Origin: Pseudomonas oligotrophica
GTDB lineage: Bacteria > Pseudomonadota > Gammaproteobacteria > Pseudomonadales > Pseudomonadaceae
Length of the DNA: 64,000 nucleotides
Assembly: GCF_021726475.1 (NCBI RefSeq)
Contig: NZ_JAKJRU010000005.1
Span: 62,001-126,000, forward strand
Direction of reading: 5' to 3'
This document shows, one piece after another, positions 24,200-33,548 of this stretch (positions are counted from its first letter, which is position 1; every line of letters starts with the position of its first letter). The notes beneath the pieces were generated by a model, which was given only the letters and a program-made list of their open reading frames with translations, searched no databases and was not told the DNA's origin. Both the position numbers and the translations under genes were made by a program.

Positions 24200-26782
24200 T
24201 CAGGCCCGTGTCGGCGTATCGACCTCGCCGTGGTCGAGCAGCATGGCCGCCAGGGCCGGCGAGGTCAGCGGCTCGCTCATGTGGAAGCCCTGTACCTCGG
24301 TGCAGCCGTCATCGAGCAGCAGTTGCAGCTGCTCCTCGGTCTCGACGCCCTCGGCCGTCACGCCAAGCTGCAGGCCACGCCCCAGCTCGATCAGCGCGCG
24401 CACGATGGAGTGGTCCTCGGCGTTGTGCTCGATGGTGCCGACGAAGCTGTCGTCGATCTTGATCACGTCGAACGGGTACTGCCGCAGGCTGCGAATCGAC
24501 GAATAGCCGGTGCCGAAGTCGTCCATCGCCAGCCGCACCCCCAGCGCCTTGATCTCGTTGAGCAGCGCCAGCAGGTCGTCGCTGTCCTGCAGCAGCGCCG
24601 TTTCGGTGATCTCCAGCTCCAGGCGCTGGGCCGGCAGGCCGCTGTCGGCGAGTGCCTGGCGCAGGTCGTCGAGCAGCCGCTCGTGCAGCTGCTGCGGCGA
24701 GAGGTTGACCGAGACCACCGCATCGCCCGGCCAGCGGCTGGCGTCCAGGCACGCCTGGCGCAGCACCCAGCGGCCCAGCGCGACGATCTGCCCGCTCTGT
24801 TCGGCGAGGGCGATGAACTGCTCGGGCATCAGCAGCCCGCGGCTGGGATGCTTCCAGCGCAGCAGGGCCTCGGCGCCGGTGATGCGTAGGTTCTGGCTGC
24901 GAAAACGCGGCTGGTAGTGGATCTCGAACTGCTGCTCGAGGATCGCAGTACGCAGCTCGTCCTCGCGTTCCAGGCGATTCTGCAGGCCGCGGTCCAGCTC
25001 ATGGCCGTAGAAGCGCCAGGTGCCGCGTCCATCGGCCTTGGCCTTGTACAGCGCCACGTCGGCACAGCGCAGCAGCTCGCTGGCGCTGGTGGCGTCGCCC
25101 GGTGCCGTCGCGATGCCGATGCTGGCGCCGACGAATACCTGGCTGCCCTCGAGCTGGAAGGGCAGTGCCACGGCCTGGACGATCCGTGCGCAGAGCTGGT
25201 CGATGGCCTGGCGGTCAGCCAGGCGGCCGAGCACCATGACGAATTCGTCGCCGCCGACCCGCGCGACCATGTCGTCTTCGCGGGTGCAGCGCTTGAGGCG
25301 CCGGGCGATGCCGTTGAGCACCTCGTCGCCGGCGGCATGGCCGAGGGTGTCGTTGACCGGCTTGAAACGGTCGAGATCGATGTAGAACACCGCCAGCTGC
25401 GATTCCTCGCGCTTCATGTTGGCCAGCCGGGACTCGAGGTACTCGCGCATGCGCGAGCGGTTCGGCAGGCCGGTCAGCGCGTCGTGTTGCGACAGGTAGG
25501 CGATGCGCGCCTGCGCCCGGGTCTCTTCGGTGATGTCGCTGGCGGTGCCGCGGTAGCCGGCCGGCCGGCCGTCCTGCAGCACCGGCCGGGCGACCAGGCG
25601 GCAGACGCGTTCGCAGCCGTCGGCGGCGCGGTAGCTGCAGCGCAACGGCTGGCGGGGTGCTTCGAGCCACTGCGCGAGCGCGGCGCTGTCGGTGATCAGC
25701 AGGTCGATCAGCGGCCGGCCGAGCCAGTGTTCCGTCGGGTGTCCGGTGATTTCGCGGAAGCGATCCGACAGGTAGCTCAGGCGTGCCTCGGCGTCGGTTT
25801 CCCAGATCCAGTCCGAAGCTGCCTCGGCGACATCGCGAAAGCGCGCCTCGCTTGCCGCCAGCGCGCGGCGGCTGCGATCGACGGCTGCATAGCTTTCGCT
25901 CATCAGGCGCAGGGTGCGCATCGCCTGGCGCGACAGCAGCCAGGCCAGCAGGCCGAGCCCCAGCGCGACCAGCACCAGGATCGGCAGCGCGACCCACAGC
26001 AGCAGGCGCCCCGGGCGCTCCGGTGTCCAGGTCAGCGGCAGGCGCGAGCCGTTGCCCAGGTCCAGGTTCACGCTCGGCTCGGCATGCGGCTCGGCGGGTG
26101 ACAGCAGGCGCAGGTCGGCGATGCCGTAGTGGTCGCCCAGTTTGCGCAGGCGCTCTTCGTCGAGCAGGTCGACAAAGAGCACCACCGGCGCCGGGCCCGG
26201 ATCGGGCTGGATGCCGCTATCCCCCGGCGTCAGGGCTGCGGCGGCGACCACCGCCGGCAGACGCTCGGCCGCGAGCAGGGCGACCGCAGCCTCTTCGTCC
26301 CCGGCGGCCTGGCGGGCCTGTTCGAGCAGCCGGTCGAGCCCGGCGCCCAGCCATTGGTGGGCGTCCAGCTGTTGCAGCTCGCCGCGCACCACGGCATAGC
26401 TGGTCTGCCCGGAGGGATGCACGACGAAGACCGCCTCGTAGCCGAAATCGGGATAGAGCGAAGGGCCGAAGTTGCTCTGCTCGAAGGCCCAGCCGATATC
26501 GGGCTCGACGCTCTTCAAGTGGACATAGGCGTCGCCCCAGAACGCGTAGTCGACGACCGAGCGCAGCAGCCAGTCGCGCTCGGTCTGCACGGCCTTTTCG
26601 GCGAGGAAGCGGTTCTGGCTGACGACATCGTCATCGATGCGCAGGGCGATGTTGACGATGGCCAGGGCGGCAGCGAGCAGGGTGAAGGCCAGCAGGCCGC
26701 TCATCGCAGGCAGGATGCGCCGGCCGAAGGCAGCGCGAATGTCGGGTGCCTGGTGTTCGGCGGCGGGATGTGCAGAGGACAT
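24200..26782 (-). CDS. GGDEF-EAL cyclic-di-GMP protein with periplasmic CHASE4-like and PAS domains
   Basis: 860 residues. Membrane helix near 28-48, a periplasmic sensor of about 210 residues resembling CHASE4 (DWLLRSVVDYAFWGDAYVHL), a second helix near 262-285, a PAS domain (about 310-420), then GGDEF (510-514, intact VGGDEFVMV) and EAL (638-640, in GAEALLRW) with DDFGTGYSSI further on. Both catalytic signatures look complete, so it may make and break c-di-GMP, or one domain may be regulatory. The periplasmic part presumably senses an external cue. It stands alone; a role in motility or biofilm control is an inference from the domains only. Confidence 0.88.
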   Translation of the reverse strand: MSSAHPAAEHQAPDIRAAFGRRILPAMSGLLAFTLLAAALAIVNIALRIDDDVVSQNRFLAEKAVQTERDWLLRSVVDYAFWGDAYVHLKSVEPDIGWAFEQSNFGPSLYPDFGYEAVFVVHPSGQTSYAVVRGELQQLDAHQWLGAGLDRLLEQARQAAGDEEAAVALLAAERLPAVVAAAALTPGDSGIQPDPGPAPVVLFVDLLDEERLRKLGDHYGIADLRLLSPAEPHAEPSVNLDLGNGSRLPLTWTPERPGRLLLWVALPILVLVALGLGLLAWLLSRQAMRTLRLMSESYAAVDRSRRALAASEARFRDVAEAASDWIWETDAEARLSYLSDRFREITGHPTEHWLGRPLIDLLITDSAALAQWLEAPRQPLRCSYRAADGCERVCRLVARPVLQDGRPAGYRGTASDITEETRAQARIAYLSQHDALTGLPNRSRMREYLESRLANMKREESQLAVFYIDLDRFKPVNDTLGHAAGDEVLNGIARRLKRCTREDDMVARVGGDEFVMVLGRLADRQAIDQLCARIVQAVALPFQLEGSQVFVGASIGIATAPGDATSASELLRCADVALYKAKADGRGTWRFYGHELDRGLQNRLEREDELRTAILEQQFEIHYQPRFRSQNLRITGAEALLRWKHPSRGLLMPEQFIALAEQSGQIVALGRWVLRQACLDASRWPGDAVVSVNLSPQQLHERLLDDLRQALADSGLPAQRLELEITETALLQDSDDLLALLNEIKALGVRLAMDDFGTGYSSIRSLRQYPFDVIKIDDSFVGTIEHNAEDHSIVRALIELGRGLQLGVTAEGVETEEQLQLLLDDGCTEVQGFHMSEPLTSPALAAMLLDHGEVDTPTRA

Positions 26783-26910
26783 GACGACGGTTCCAACGGA
26801 GCGGCGCGTATGATCGCGTCAATGAAGGCCTATTGCCATCACTTGTCGCGATCGGCCGACGTATTGCAGATATGGCTTGGATGCGAAGCCGGCCTGGGCG
26901 CAGGGAGCGG

Positions 26911-27078
26911 TCAGCGGTCCCGCGCGTCTTCGGCATCGGCCTTGGCGTTGCGCTCGGCGATGCGCTTCTTCTGCTCTTCGGTCAGCGGGATCTTGCGTGC
27001 GCCATCGCGCAGCAACAGCAGGCTGCCAACGATCGAGCCCAGCGCGACGGCCAGGATCAGCCAGAAATACCAGGGCAT
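26911..27078 (-). CDS. DUF2897 small membrane protein (55 aa)
   Basis: 55 residues beginning MPWYFWLILAVALGSIVGSL. One membrane helix covers about 3-24. A charged tail follows, with IPLTEEQKKRIAERNAKADA, the hallmark of DUF2897. GGAGAG lies before the ATG at 27078. The function is unknown. It lies between the GGDEF-EAL gene and pyrF, divergent from pyrF, in the same relative place as in other pseudomonads as far as I recall. Confidence 0.82.
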   Translation of the reverse strand: MPWYFWLILAVALGSIVGSLLLLRDGARKIPLTEEQKKRIAERNAKADAEDARDR

Positions 27079-27265
27079 GGTTTCTCTCCAGGCGGGCGGT
27101 TGGTGGTGCCGGAAACGGCGATAGTCCGCGCACTTTACGTGGACATGCCGGGCCGGTCACCGTTTTCTGATCAAGCCTCTGCTGATTTCGACCGCAAGGC
27201 CGCGCTTTCGTCGCCCGGCGGGATTTCTGCGACAATGCCCGGCGAATTCCTCTCAAGGCTTGGCC

Positions 27266-27961
27266 ATGACCTGTCAGACCCCCATCATCGTTGCCCTTGA
27301 CTTCCCCTCCCGCGAAGCGGCCCTGGCGCTGGCCGATCGCCTCGATCCGGCGTTGTGCCGGGTCAAGGTCGGCAAGGAACTCTTTACCCGCTGCGGCCCG
27401 GCCATCGTCGAGGCGCTGCGGCACAAGGGCTTCGAAGTCTTCCTCGACCTCAAGTTTCACGACATCCCCAACACCACGGCGATGGCCGTCAAGGCGGCCG
27501 CCGAACTGGGTGTGTGGATGGTCAACGTGCACTGCTCGGGTGGCCTGCGAATGATGGCGGCGTGCCGCGAGACCCTGGCCGGGATGGGCGGCCCGGTGCC
27601 GCTGTTGATCGGCGTCACCGTGCTGACCAGCATGGAGCAGGCCGACCTGGCCGACCTCGGCCTGGACATCGAGCCGCAGCAGCAGGTGCTCCGCCTGGCC
27701 GGGCTGGCGGAGCGCGCCGGCCTCGACGGGCTGGTCTGCTCGGCCCAGGAAGCGCCGCAGCTCAAGCAGCAGTTCGCCCGCCTGCAGCTGGTGACGCCCG
27801 GCATCCGCCCGGCGGGCAGCACCCAGGACGACCAGCGCCGCATCCTCACCCCGGCCCAGGCGATGGCCGCCGGCTCCGACTACCTGGTGATCGGCCGGCC
27901 GATCAGCCAGGCAGCCGACCCGGCCCAGGCGCTGGCCGCGGTGGTCGCCGAACTGGCCTGA
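27266..27961 (+). CDS. pyrF: Orotidine-5'-phosphate decarboxylase
   Basis: 231 residues, usual length. D12 (IIVALDFPS), K34 (VKVGKELF) and the catalytic D61-K63-D66 triad in [12 protein letters not shown] are present, as is the phosphate-binding VTPGIRP and the late VIGRPI. It makes UMP in the last step of pyrimidine synthesis. AAGG precedes the ATG at 27266. Alone on its strand between DUF2897 and the oxidoreductase gene. Confidence 0.95.
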   Translation: MTCQTPIIVALDFPSREAALALADRLDPALCRVKVGKELFTRCGPAIVEALRHKGFEVFLDLKFHDIPNTTAMAVKAAAELGVWMVNVHCSGGLRMMAACRETLAGMGGPVPLLIGVTVLTSMEQADLADLGLDIEPQQQVLRLAGLAERAGLDGLVCSAQEAPQLKQQFARLQLVTPGIRPAGSTQDDQRRILTPAQAMAAGSDYLVIGRPISQAADPAQALAAVVAELA

Positions 27962-27969
27962 CGCGACGC

Positions 27970-27990
27970 GGGCCGGCTGCGGGCCGGCCC
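27970..27990. terminator. Hairpin between pyrF and the convergent oxidoreductase gene
   Basis: GGGCCGGC (27970-27977) pairs perfectly with GCCGGCCC (27983-27990) around five bases. No T-run on either side; placed between two convergent genes, so a bidirectional transcript end is likely. Confidence 0.45.
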
Positions 27991-27994
27991 TGGT

Positions 27995-28999
27995 TCAGCT
28001 CACCTTGAGGATGAGCTTGCCGAAGTTCTCCCCGGTGAACAGCTTCATCAGCGTCTCGGGGAAGGTTTCCAGCCCCTCGACGATATCCTCGCGGCTCTTC
28101 AGCTGGCCGCTCGCCAGCCAGCCGGCCATCTCGCGCATGGCCTCGGGGTAGCGCTGCACGTAGTCGGTGACCACCATGCCCTCCATGCGCGCGCGGTTGA
28201 CCAGCAGCGACAGGTAGTTCGACGGGCCCCTGACCGCTTCCTTGTTGTTGTACTGGCTGATGGCGCCGCAGAGCACCACCCGCGCACCGACGGCGATGCG
28301 CGTCAGCACCGCATCGAGGATGTCGCCGCCGACGTTGTCGAAATAGACGTCCACGCCCTTCGGGCACTCGCGCTTGAGGCCCGCCGCGACATCTTCCTGC
28401 TTGTAGTCGATGGCGCCGTCGAAGCCGAGTTCGTCGACGAGGAAGCGGCACTTGTCGGCGCCGCCGGCGATGCCGACTACCCGGCAACCCTTGATCCGGG
28501 CGATCTGCCCGGCCACGCTGCCGACCGCGCCGGCCGCCCCCGAGATCACCACCGTGTCGCCGGCCTTCGGCTGGCCGACGGCGAGCAGGGCGAAGTAGGC
28601 GGTCATGCCGGTCATGCCCAGCGCCGACAGGTAGCGCGGCAGCGGCGCCTGCTGCGGGTCGACCTTGTAGAAGCCCTTCGGCTCGCCGAGGAAATAGCGC
28701 TGCACGCCCAGCGCGCCGTTGACCTGGTCGCCCACGGCGAAGCCCGGATGCTGCGAGGCGACGACCTCGCCTACGCCGAGCGCACGCATCACCTCGCCGA
28801 TGCCGACCGGCGGGATGTAGGACTTGGCGTCGTTCATCCAGCCACGCATCGCCGGGTCGATGGACAGGTATTTGACCCGGACCAGGATCTGCCCCGGGCC
28901 CGGCTCGCCCAGCTCGTTCTCGACGAAGCTGAAGGTTTCGCGGGTGGGCGCGCCGACCGGGCGGGCGGCGAGCAGGTATTGCTGGTTCTTGTCGTTCAT
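27995..28999 (-). CDS. NADP-dependent oxidoreductase, medium-chain (CurA/leukotriene-reductase type)
   Basis: 334 residues of the zinc-independent MDR family. The N-terminal GroES-like lobe has LAARPVGAPTRETF and YLSIDPAMRGWM. The Rossmann lobe has VISGAAGAVGSVAGQIARIK and GCRVVGIAGGADKC, and FDGAIDYKQEDVA. VYFDNVGGDILDAVL is typical of the PTGR/CurA group. These enzymes reduce C=C bonds of enones with NADPH. The ATG has a GAGGCCGCC stretch upstream. Divergent from the short-chain dehydrogenase by about 200 bases, in which I see no clear operator. Natural substrate not readable. Confidence 0.87.
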   Translation of the reverse strand: MNDKNQQYLLAARPVGAPTRETFSFVENELGEPGPGQILVRVKYLSIDPAMRGWMNDAKSYIPPVGIGEVMRALGVGEVVASQHPGFAVGDQVNGALGVQRYFLGEPKGFYKVDPQQAPLPRYLSALGMTGMTAYFALLAVGQPKAGDTVVISGAAGAVGSVAGQIARIKGCRVVGIAGGADKCRFLVDELGFDGAIDYKQEDVAAGLKRECPKGVDVYFDNVGGDILDAVLTRIAVGARVVLCGAISQYNNKEAVRGPSNYLSLLVNRARMEGMVVTDYVQRYPEAMREMAGWLASGQLKSREDIVEGLETFPETLMKLFTGENFGKLILKVS

Positions 29000-29205
29000 G
29001 GCGGCCTCGCGGGTTCGAAAGTGGCTGGTTTAGCCCCTCGGGCGGGGGGCTGCAAGCTCGGCCCGGCGGCGGATATGCGTCGGCATCCAGAGCGTTGATG
29101 GAGCCGGCGCGTGGCTGGCCGGGGCGGTATAAAGCTGACCGACCTGCTGTTCCCGGTCACGATCCGGGCGCGGCATGGCTTCGACATCACATAGGGATGG
29201 ACAGC

Positions 29206-29964
29206 ATGAGCATGAAATTCTCCGGCCAGGTCGCACTGGTCACCGGTGCCGGCGCGGGCATCGGCCGCGCCACGGCGCTGGCGTTCGCCGAACAGGGCCT
29301 GAAGGTGGTGGTCGCCGATATCGACCCGGCCGGCGAGGGTGTGGCCCAGGCCATCGTCGACGCAGGGGGCGAGGCGTTTTTCGCGCGTTGCGACGTCACC
29401 CGCGACGTGCAGGTCAAGGCGCTGATCGAGCAGACTCTGGCGCAGTACGGCCGGCTCGACTACGCGTTCAACAATGCCGGCATCGAGATCGAGCAGGGCA
29501 AGCTGGCCGAGGGCAGCGAGGCGGAGTTCGACGCCATCATGGGCGTCAACGTCAAGGGTGTCTGGTTGTGCATGAAGCACCAGCTGCCGCTGATGCTGGC
29601 CCAGGGCGGCGGGGTGATCGTCAACACCGCCTCGGTGGCCGGGCTCGGCGCGGCGCCGAAGATGAGCATCTATTCGGCGTCCAAGCACGCGGTGATCGGG
29701 CTGACCAAGTCGGCGGCCATCGAGTATGCGAAGAAGGGCATCCGGGTCAACGCGGTATGCCCGGCGGTGATCGACACCGACATGTTCCGCCGTGCCTACG
29801 AGGCCGATCCGCGCAAGGCCGAGTTCGCCGCCGCGATGCACCCGGTCGGGCGGGTGGGCAAGGCCGAGGAGATCGCCGCGGCGGTGCTCTACCTGTGCAG
29901 CGATGGTGCGGCGTTCACCACCGGGCACGCGCTGGCGGTGGATGGCGGCGCGACAGCGATCTAG
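29206..29964 (+). CDS. Short-chain dehydrogenase/reductase (SDR)
   Basis: 252 residues, classical SDR. The cofactor loop TGAGAGIG (13-20), NNAG (89-92), catalytic S143, Y156 and K160 (YSASK), and DGGATAI at the end are all present. D38 after the second strand suggests NAD rather than NADP. ATG 29206 lies nine bases after AGGG; ATGs at 29197 and 29212 are alternatives. The substrate is unknown. It may be functionally linked to the divergent MDR oxidoreductase or the BenE transporter, but spacing gives no proof. Confidence 0.87.
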   Translation: MSMKFSGQVALVTGAGAGIGRATALAFAEQGLKVVVADIDPAGEGVAQAIVDAGGEAFFARCDVTRDVQVKALIEQTLAQYGRLDYAFNNAGIEIEQGKLAEGSEAEFDAIMGVNVKGVWLCMKHQLPLMLAQGGGVIVNTASVAGLGAAPKMSIYSASKHAVIGLTKSAAIEYAKKGIRVNAVCPAVIDTDMFRRAYEADPRKAEFAAAMHPVGRVGKAEEIAAAVLYLCSDGAAFTTGHALAVDGGATAI

Positions 29965-30010
29965 CCGGTCGGCGCCTGGCAGGCCACCCTACCGGCTTGC
30001 CACTCGACGA

Positions 30011-31192
30011 TCACCGTCCGTTCAGGATCAGCAGCGTCAGCACCCCGGCAATCAACCCCCACAACGCCGCGCCGATGCCGAACAGCGTCAGCCCCGATGC
30101 CGTGACCATGAAGGTGATCAGCGCCGCCTCGCGCTCGTGCGGTTGCTGCATCGCCTGGGTCAGCCCCGAGCCGATCGAGCCGAACAGCGCCAGTGCTGCG
30201 ATCGACAGCACCAGCGCCGCGGGAAAGGCCGCGAACAGCGCCGCCAGGGTGGCGCCGAAGATCCCGGCGATGCCGTAGAACACCCCGCACCAGACCGCCG
30301 CGGTATAGCGCTTGCCCGGCTCGGCATGGGCCTCGGGGCCGGCGCAGATGGCCATGGTGATCGCTGCCAGGTGGATGCCGTGCGAGCCGAACGGTGCCAG
30401 CAGCAGCGAGGCGATTCCCGTCACCGAGATCAGCGGCGAGGCCGGCACCTGGTAGCCCTCGGCGCGCAGCACCGCCAGCCCCGGCATGTTCTGCGAAGCC
30501 ATGGCGATGACGAACAGCGGGATGCCGATGCTGAAGATCGCGGCTAAGGAAAGCGCCGGCGTGGTCCACACCGGGACCGCCAGTTGCAGGCTCAGGCGCT
30601 GGAAATCCAGCAGGCCGCCGAGGCCGGCGATCAGGCAGCCGGCCAGCAGCGCGGCGAGCACGGCGTAGCGCGGCAGCAGGCGCTTGCTCAGCAGGTAGGT
30701 GAAGAACATGCCGAGCACCAGCAGCGGCTGGACTTCCACCGCGCGGAAGATCTCCACGCCGATGTTGAACAGCACGCCGGCCAGCAGCGCCGCCGCCAGG
30801 GATGCCGGGACGCGGCGCATCAGTCGTTCGAAGCTGCCGGTCAGGCCGCACAGCACGATCAGCGCCGAGGCGAAGATGAAGGCGCCGATGGCCTCGGCGT
30901 AGGGTACCCCCGGCAGGCTGCTGATCAGCAGCGCCGCGCCGGGCGTCGACCAGGCCACCACCACCGGGGTGCGGTAGCGCAGCGACAGGCCGATGCTGCA
31001 GATCGCCATGCCGATCGACAGCGCCCAGATCCACGAGGAGATCTGCGCCTCGCTGAGGCCCGCCGCGCGACCGGCCTGGAACATCAGCACCAGCGAGCTG
31101 GTGTAGCCGGTGAGCATGGCGATGAAACCGGCGACCACGCTCGCGACGGAGCTGTCGGCCAGGGGGCGCACGGCGGGGAGGGCTTGGCTCAT
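30011..31192 (-). CDS. BenE-family benzoate/H+ symporter-like transporter
   Basis: 393 residues with about 12 hydrophobic segments. The BenE signature stretches VVVAWSTPGAALL, SIGIPLFVIAMASQNMPG and LAPFGSHGIHLAAITMAIC are seen. The family imports aromatic acids such as benzoate with protons at the inner membrane. No catabolic genes for aromatics lie close, so the true substrate may differ. Convergent with the SDR gene. A 156-base gap separates its start from the sigma-54 promoter of fliE. Confidence 0.85.
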   Translation of the reverse strand: MSQALPAVRPLADSSVASVVAGFIAMLTGYTSSLVLMFQAGRAAGLSEAQISSWIWALSIGMAICSIGLSLRYRTPVVVAWSTPGAALLISSLPGVPYAEAIGAFIFASALIVLCGLTGSFERLMRRVPASLAAALLAGVLFNIGVEIFRAVEVQPLLVLGMFFTYLLSKRLLPRYAVLAALLAGCLIAGLGGLLDFQRLSLQLAVPVWTTPALSLAAIFSIGIPLFVIAMASQNMPGLAVLRAEGYQVPASPLISVTGIASLLLAPFGSHGIHLAAITMAICAGPEAHAEPGKRYTAAVWCGVFYGIAGIFGATLAALFAAFPAALVLSIAALALFGSIGSGLTQAMQQPHEREAALITFMVTASGLTLFGIGAALWGLIAGVLTLLILNGR

Positions 31193-31348
31193 GTCGATCG
31201 ATTCTGCCTGGCGGTCGGAAGGGGACTGGGGCCTAGCCTAGGGGCGCTGCTGGCCGGCGTCGCGGTACAGCCGGCCGGGCAATGGGCATAACAGTCGTCG
31301 GCGCGGGCGACGAAAGGCGGCCCCTGTGCCGGGCGGCTTTGGATCTTC

Positions 31349-31364
31349 TGGCACCCTTGTTGCT
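31349..31364 (+). promoter_or_regulatory. Sigma-54 promoter of fliEFGHIJ
   Basis: TGGCACCCTTGTTGCT contains TGGCAC, five bases and TTGCT, an exact RpoN -24/-12 element, 57 bases before fliE. FleQ would be the expected activator. Confidence 0.9.
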
Positions 31365-31420
31365 ATCTACCCCGTGCCTGCCGCGAGGCGTCAAAAAAAC
31401 CGCGGCTGTGGAGGAAATAG

Positions 31421-31750
31421 ATGAGTCAGGGTGTTCAATTCAATCGCTTGATGCTGGAAATGCGGGCCATGCAGACCGATGCCATGGCGCGTACCCGGCC
31501 GGTGGCCGAGCCGCAGCAGGCCGGTGCCCCGAGCTTCTCGGAGATGCTCGGCGCCGCGGTGAACAAGGTACACGAGACCCAGCAGTCCGCCAGCCAGCTC
31601 GCCTCGGCTTTCGAGATGGGGCAGGGCGGCGTCGACCTGACCGAAGTGATGATCGCCTCGCAGAAGGCCAGCATTTCCTTCCAGGCCCTGACCCAGGTTC
31701 GCAACAAGCTGGTCCAGGCTTATCAAGACATCATGCAGATGCCGGTGTGA
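31421..31750 (+). CDS. fliE: Flagellar hook-basal body complex protein FliE
   Basis: 109 residues. The C-terminal part with [20 protein letters not shown] is the family signature. FliE links the MS ring to the rod and is needed for export of rod parts. GAGGAA precedes the ATG. First gene of the RpoN-driven fliEFGHIJ operon, 13 bases before fliF. Confidence 0.95.
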   Translation: MSQGVQFNRLMLEMRAMQTDAMARTRPVAEPQQAGAPSFSEMLGAAVNKVHETQQSASQLASAFEMGQGGVDLTEVMIASQKASISFQALTQVRNKLVQAYQDIMQMPV

Positions 31751-31763
31751 GGCGGTTTGAATT

Positions 31764-33548
31764 ATGGCTGACGCGGTGAGCAACGTTCCGGTTCCGGCAG
31801 GTGGTGGCGCAGAGAAGAAGCCGCTGCTGGGCTTGTCGTTCCTGGAGAATCTCTCCGAGATGTCCGTACTGCGGCAGATCGGTCTGCTGGTCGGCCTCGC
31901 CGCGAGCGTGGCCATCGGCTTCGCCGTGGTGCTCTGGTCGCAGCAACCGGACTATCGCCCGCTGCTCGGCAGCCTCGCCGGGATGGACGCCAACCAGGTG
32001 ATGGAGACCCTCGCCGCGGCCGACATCGCCTACACCGTCGAGCCCAACTCCGGCGCGCTGCTGGTCAAGACCGACGACCTGGCGCGGGCGCGGCTGAAGC
32101 TCGCCAGCGCCGGCATCGCGCAGAACGACGGCAACGTCGGCTTCGAGATCCTCGACAAGGAGCAGGGCCTGGGCACCAGCCAGTTCATGGAAGCCACCCG
32201 CTACCGCCGCGGGCTGGAAGGCGAGCTGGCGCGCACCATCTCCAGCCTGAACAACGTCAAGGGCGCCCGCGTGCACCTGGCGATCCCGAAGAGCTCGGTG
32301 TTCGTGCGCGACGAGCGCAAGCCCAGCGCCTCGGTGCTGGTCGAGCTGTATCCGGGGCGCACCCTCGAGCCGAGCCAGGTGATGGCGATCATCAACCTGG
32401 TGGCCACCAGCGTGCCGGAACTCAACAAGTCGCAGGTCACCGTGGTCGACCAGAAGGGCAACCTGCTGTCCGACCAGCAGGAGCTCTCCGAACTGACCAT
32501 GGCCGGCAAGCAGTTCGACTACAGCCGCCGCATGGAAGGCCTCTATACCCAGCGCGTGCACAACATCCTGCAGCCGGTGCTGGGCAGCGGCCGCTACAAG
32601 GCGGAAGTTTCCGCGGACGTCGACTTCAGCGCGGTGGAATCCACCTCCGAGACCTTCAACCCCGACCAGCCGGCGCTGCGCAGCGAGCAGAGCGTCGACG
32701 AGCAGCGCCAGAGCAGCCTGCCGCCGCAGGGCGTGCCGGGTGCCCTGAGCAACCAGCCGCCGGGCCCGGCCTCGGCGCCCGAGCAAGCCAACCAGGCCGC
32801 GGCGGCTGCCGGCGCGGTCGCGCCCGGCCAGCCGCTGCTCGACGCCAACGGCCAGCAGGTCATCGACCCGGCCACCGGCCAGCCGATGCTTGCACCGTAC
32901 CCGGCCGACAAGCGCAAGCAGTCGACCCGCAACTACGAGCTGGACCGCTCGATCAGCTACACCAAGCAGCAGCACGGCCGCCTGCGCCGGTTGTCCGTCG
33001 CCGTGGTGGTGGACGACCAGGTCGGTCTCAACGAGGCTGGCGAAGCGGTGCGCAAGCCGTGGACGGCCGACGACCTGGCACGCTTCACCCGCCTGGTGCA
33101 GGACGCCGTGGGCTTCGATGCCAGCCGTGGCGACAGCGTCAGCGTGATCAACACGCCGTTCGTCCCCGACACCTTCGACGACACCGCGATGGAAATACCC
33201 TTCTATTCGCAGCCCTGGTTCTGGGACGTGGTCAAACAGGTGCTGGGCGTGCTGTTCATCCTGGTGCTGGTGTTCGGCGTGCTGCGCCCGGTGCTGAAGA
33301 ACCTCACCACCACCGCGCAGAGCAAGCAGCTGCTGCCGGTCGAGGGGGGCGCCGAAGCGGGCGAGGGCGATGCGGTCGATGCGGCCCTGGCCAATGACCG
33401 GGTCAGCCTGAGCGGCCCGCAGAACATCATGTTGCCGAGTCCGAGCGAGGGATATGAAGCCCAGCTCAATGCGATCAAGAACCTGGTGGCCGAGGACCCG
33501 GGACGGGTGGCCCAGGTGGTGAAAGAGTGGATCAACGCCGATGAGTGA
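31764..33548 (+). CDS. fliF: Flagellar MS-ring protein FliF
   Basis: 594 residues. Membrane helices near 38-58 and 488-512 flank the large periplasmic ring-building part (RBM domains, with NVKGARVHLAIP and KSQVTVVDQKGNLLS). The cytoplasmic tail (515-594) ends in VAQVVKEWINADE, the FliG-binding region. A Pro/Gly/Ala-rich variable loop lies near 320-375. FliF forms the membrane ring that houses the export gate. Its stop overlaps fliG by eight bases. Confidence 0.95.
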   Translation: MADAVSNVPVPAGGGAEKKPLLGLSFLENLSEMSVLRQIGLLVGLAASVAIGFAVVLWSQQPDYRPLLGSLAGMDANQVMETLAAADIAYTVEPNSGALLVKTDDLARARLKLASAGIAQNDGNVGFEILDKEQGLGTSQFMEATRYRRGLEGELARTISSLNNVKGARVHLAIPKSSVFVRDERKPSASVLVELYPGRTLEPSQVMAIINLVATSVPELNKSQVTVVDQKGNLLSDQQELSELTMAGKQFDYSRRMEGLYTQRVHNILQPVLGSGRYKAEVSADVDFSAVESTSETFNPDQPALRSEQSVDEQRQSSLPPQGVPGALSNQPPGPASAPEQANQAAAAAGAVAPGQPLLDANGQQVIDPATGQPMLAPYPADKRKQSTRNYELDRSISYTKQQHGRLRRLSVAVVVDDQVGLNEAGEAVRKPWTADDLARFTRLVQDAVGFDASRGDSVSVINTPFVPDTFDDTAMEIPFYSQPWFWDVVKQVLGVLFILVLVFGVLRPVLKNLTTTAQSKQLLPVEGGAEAGEGDAVDAALANDRVSLSGPQNIMLPSPSEGYEAQLNAIKNLVAEDPGRVAQVVKEWINADE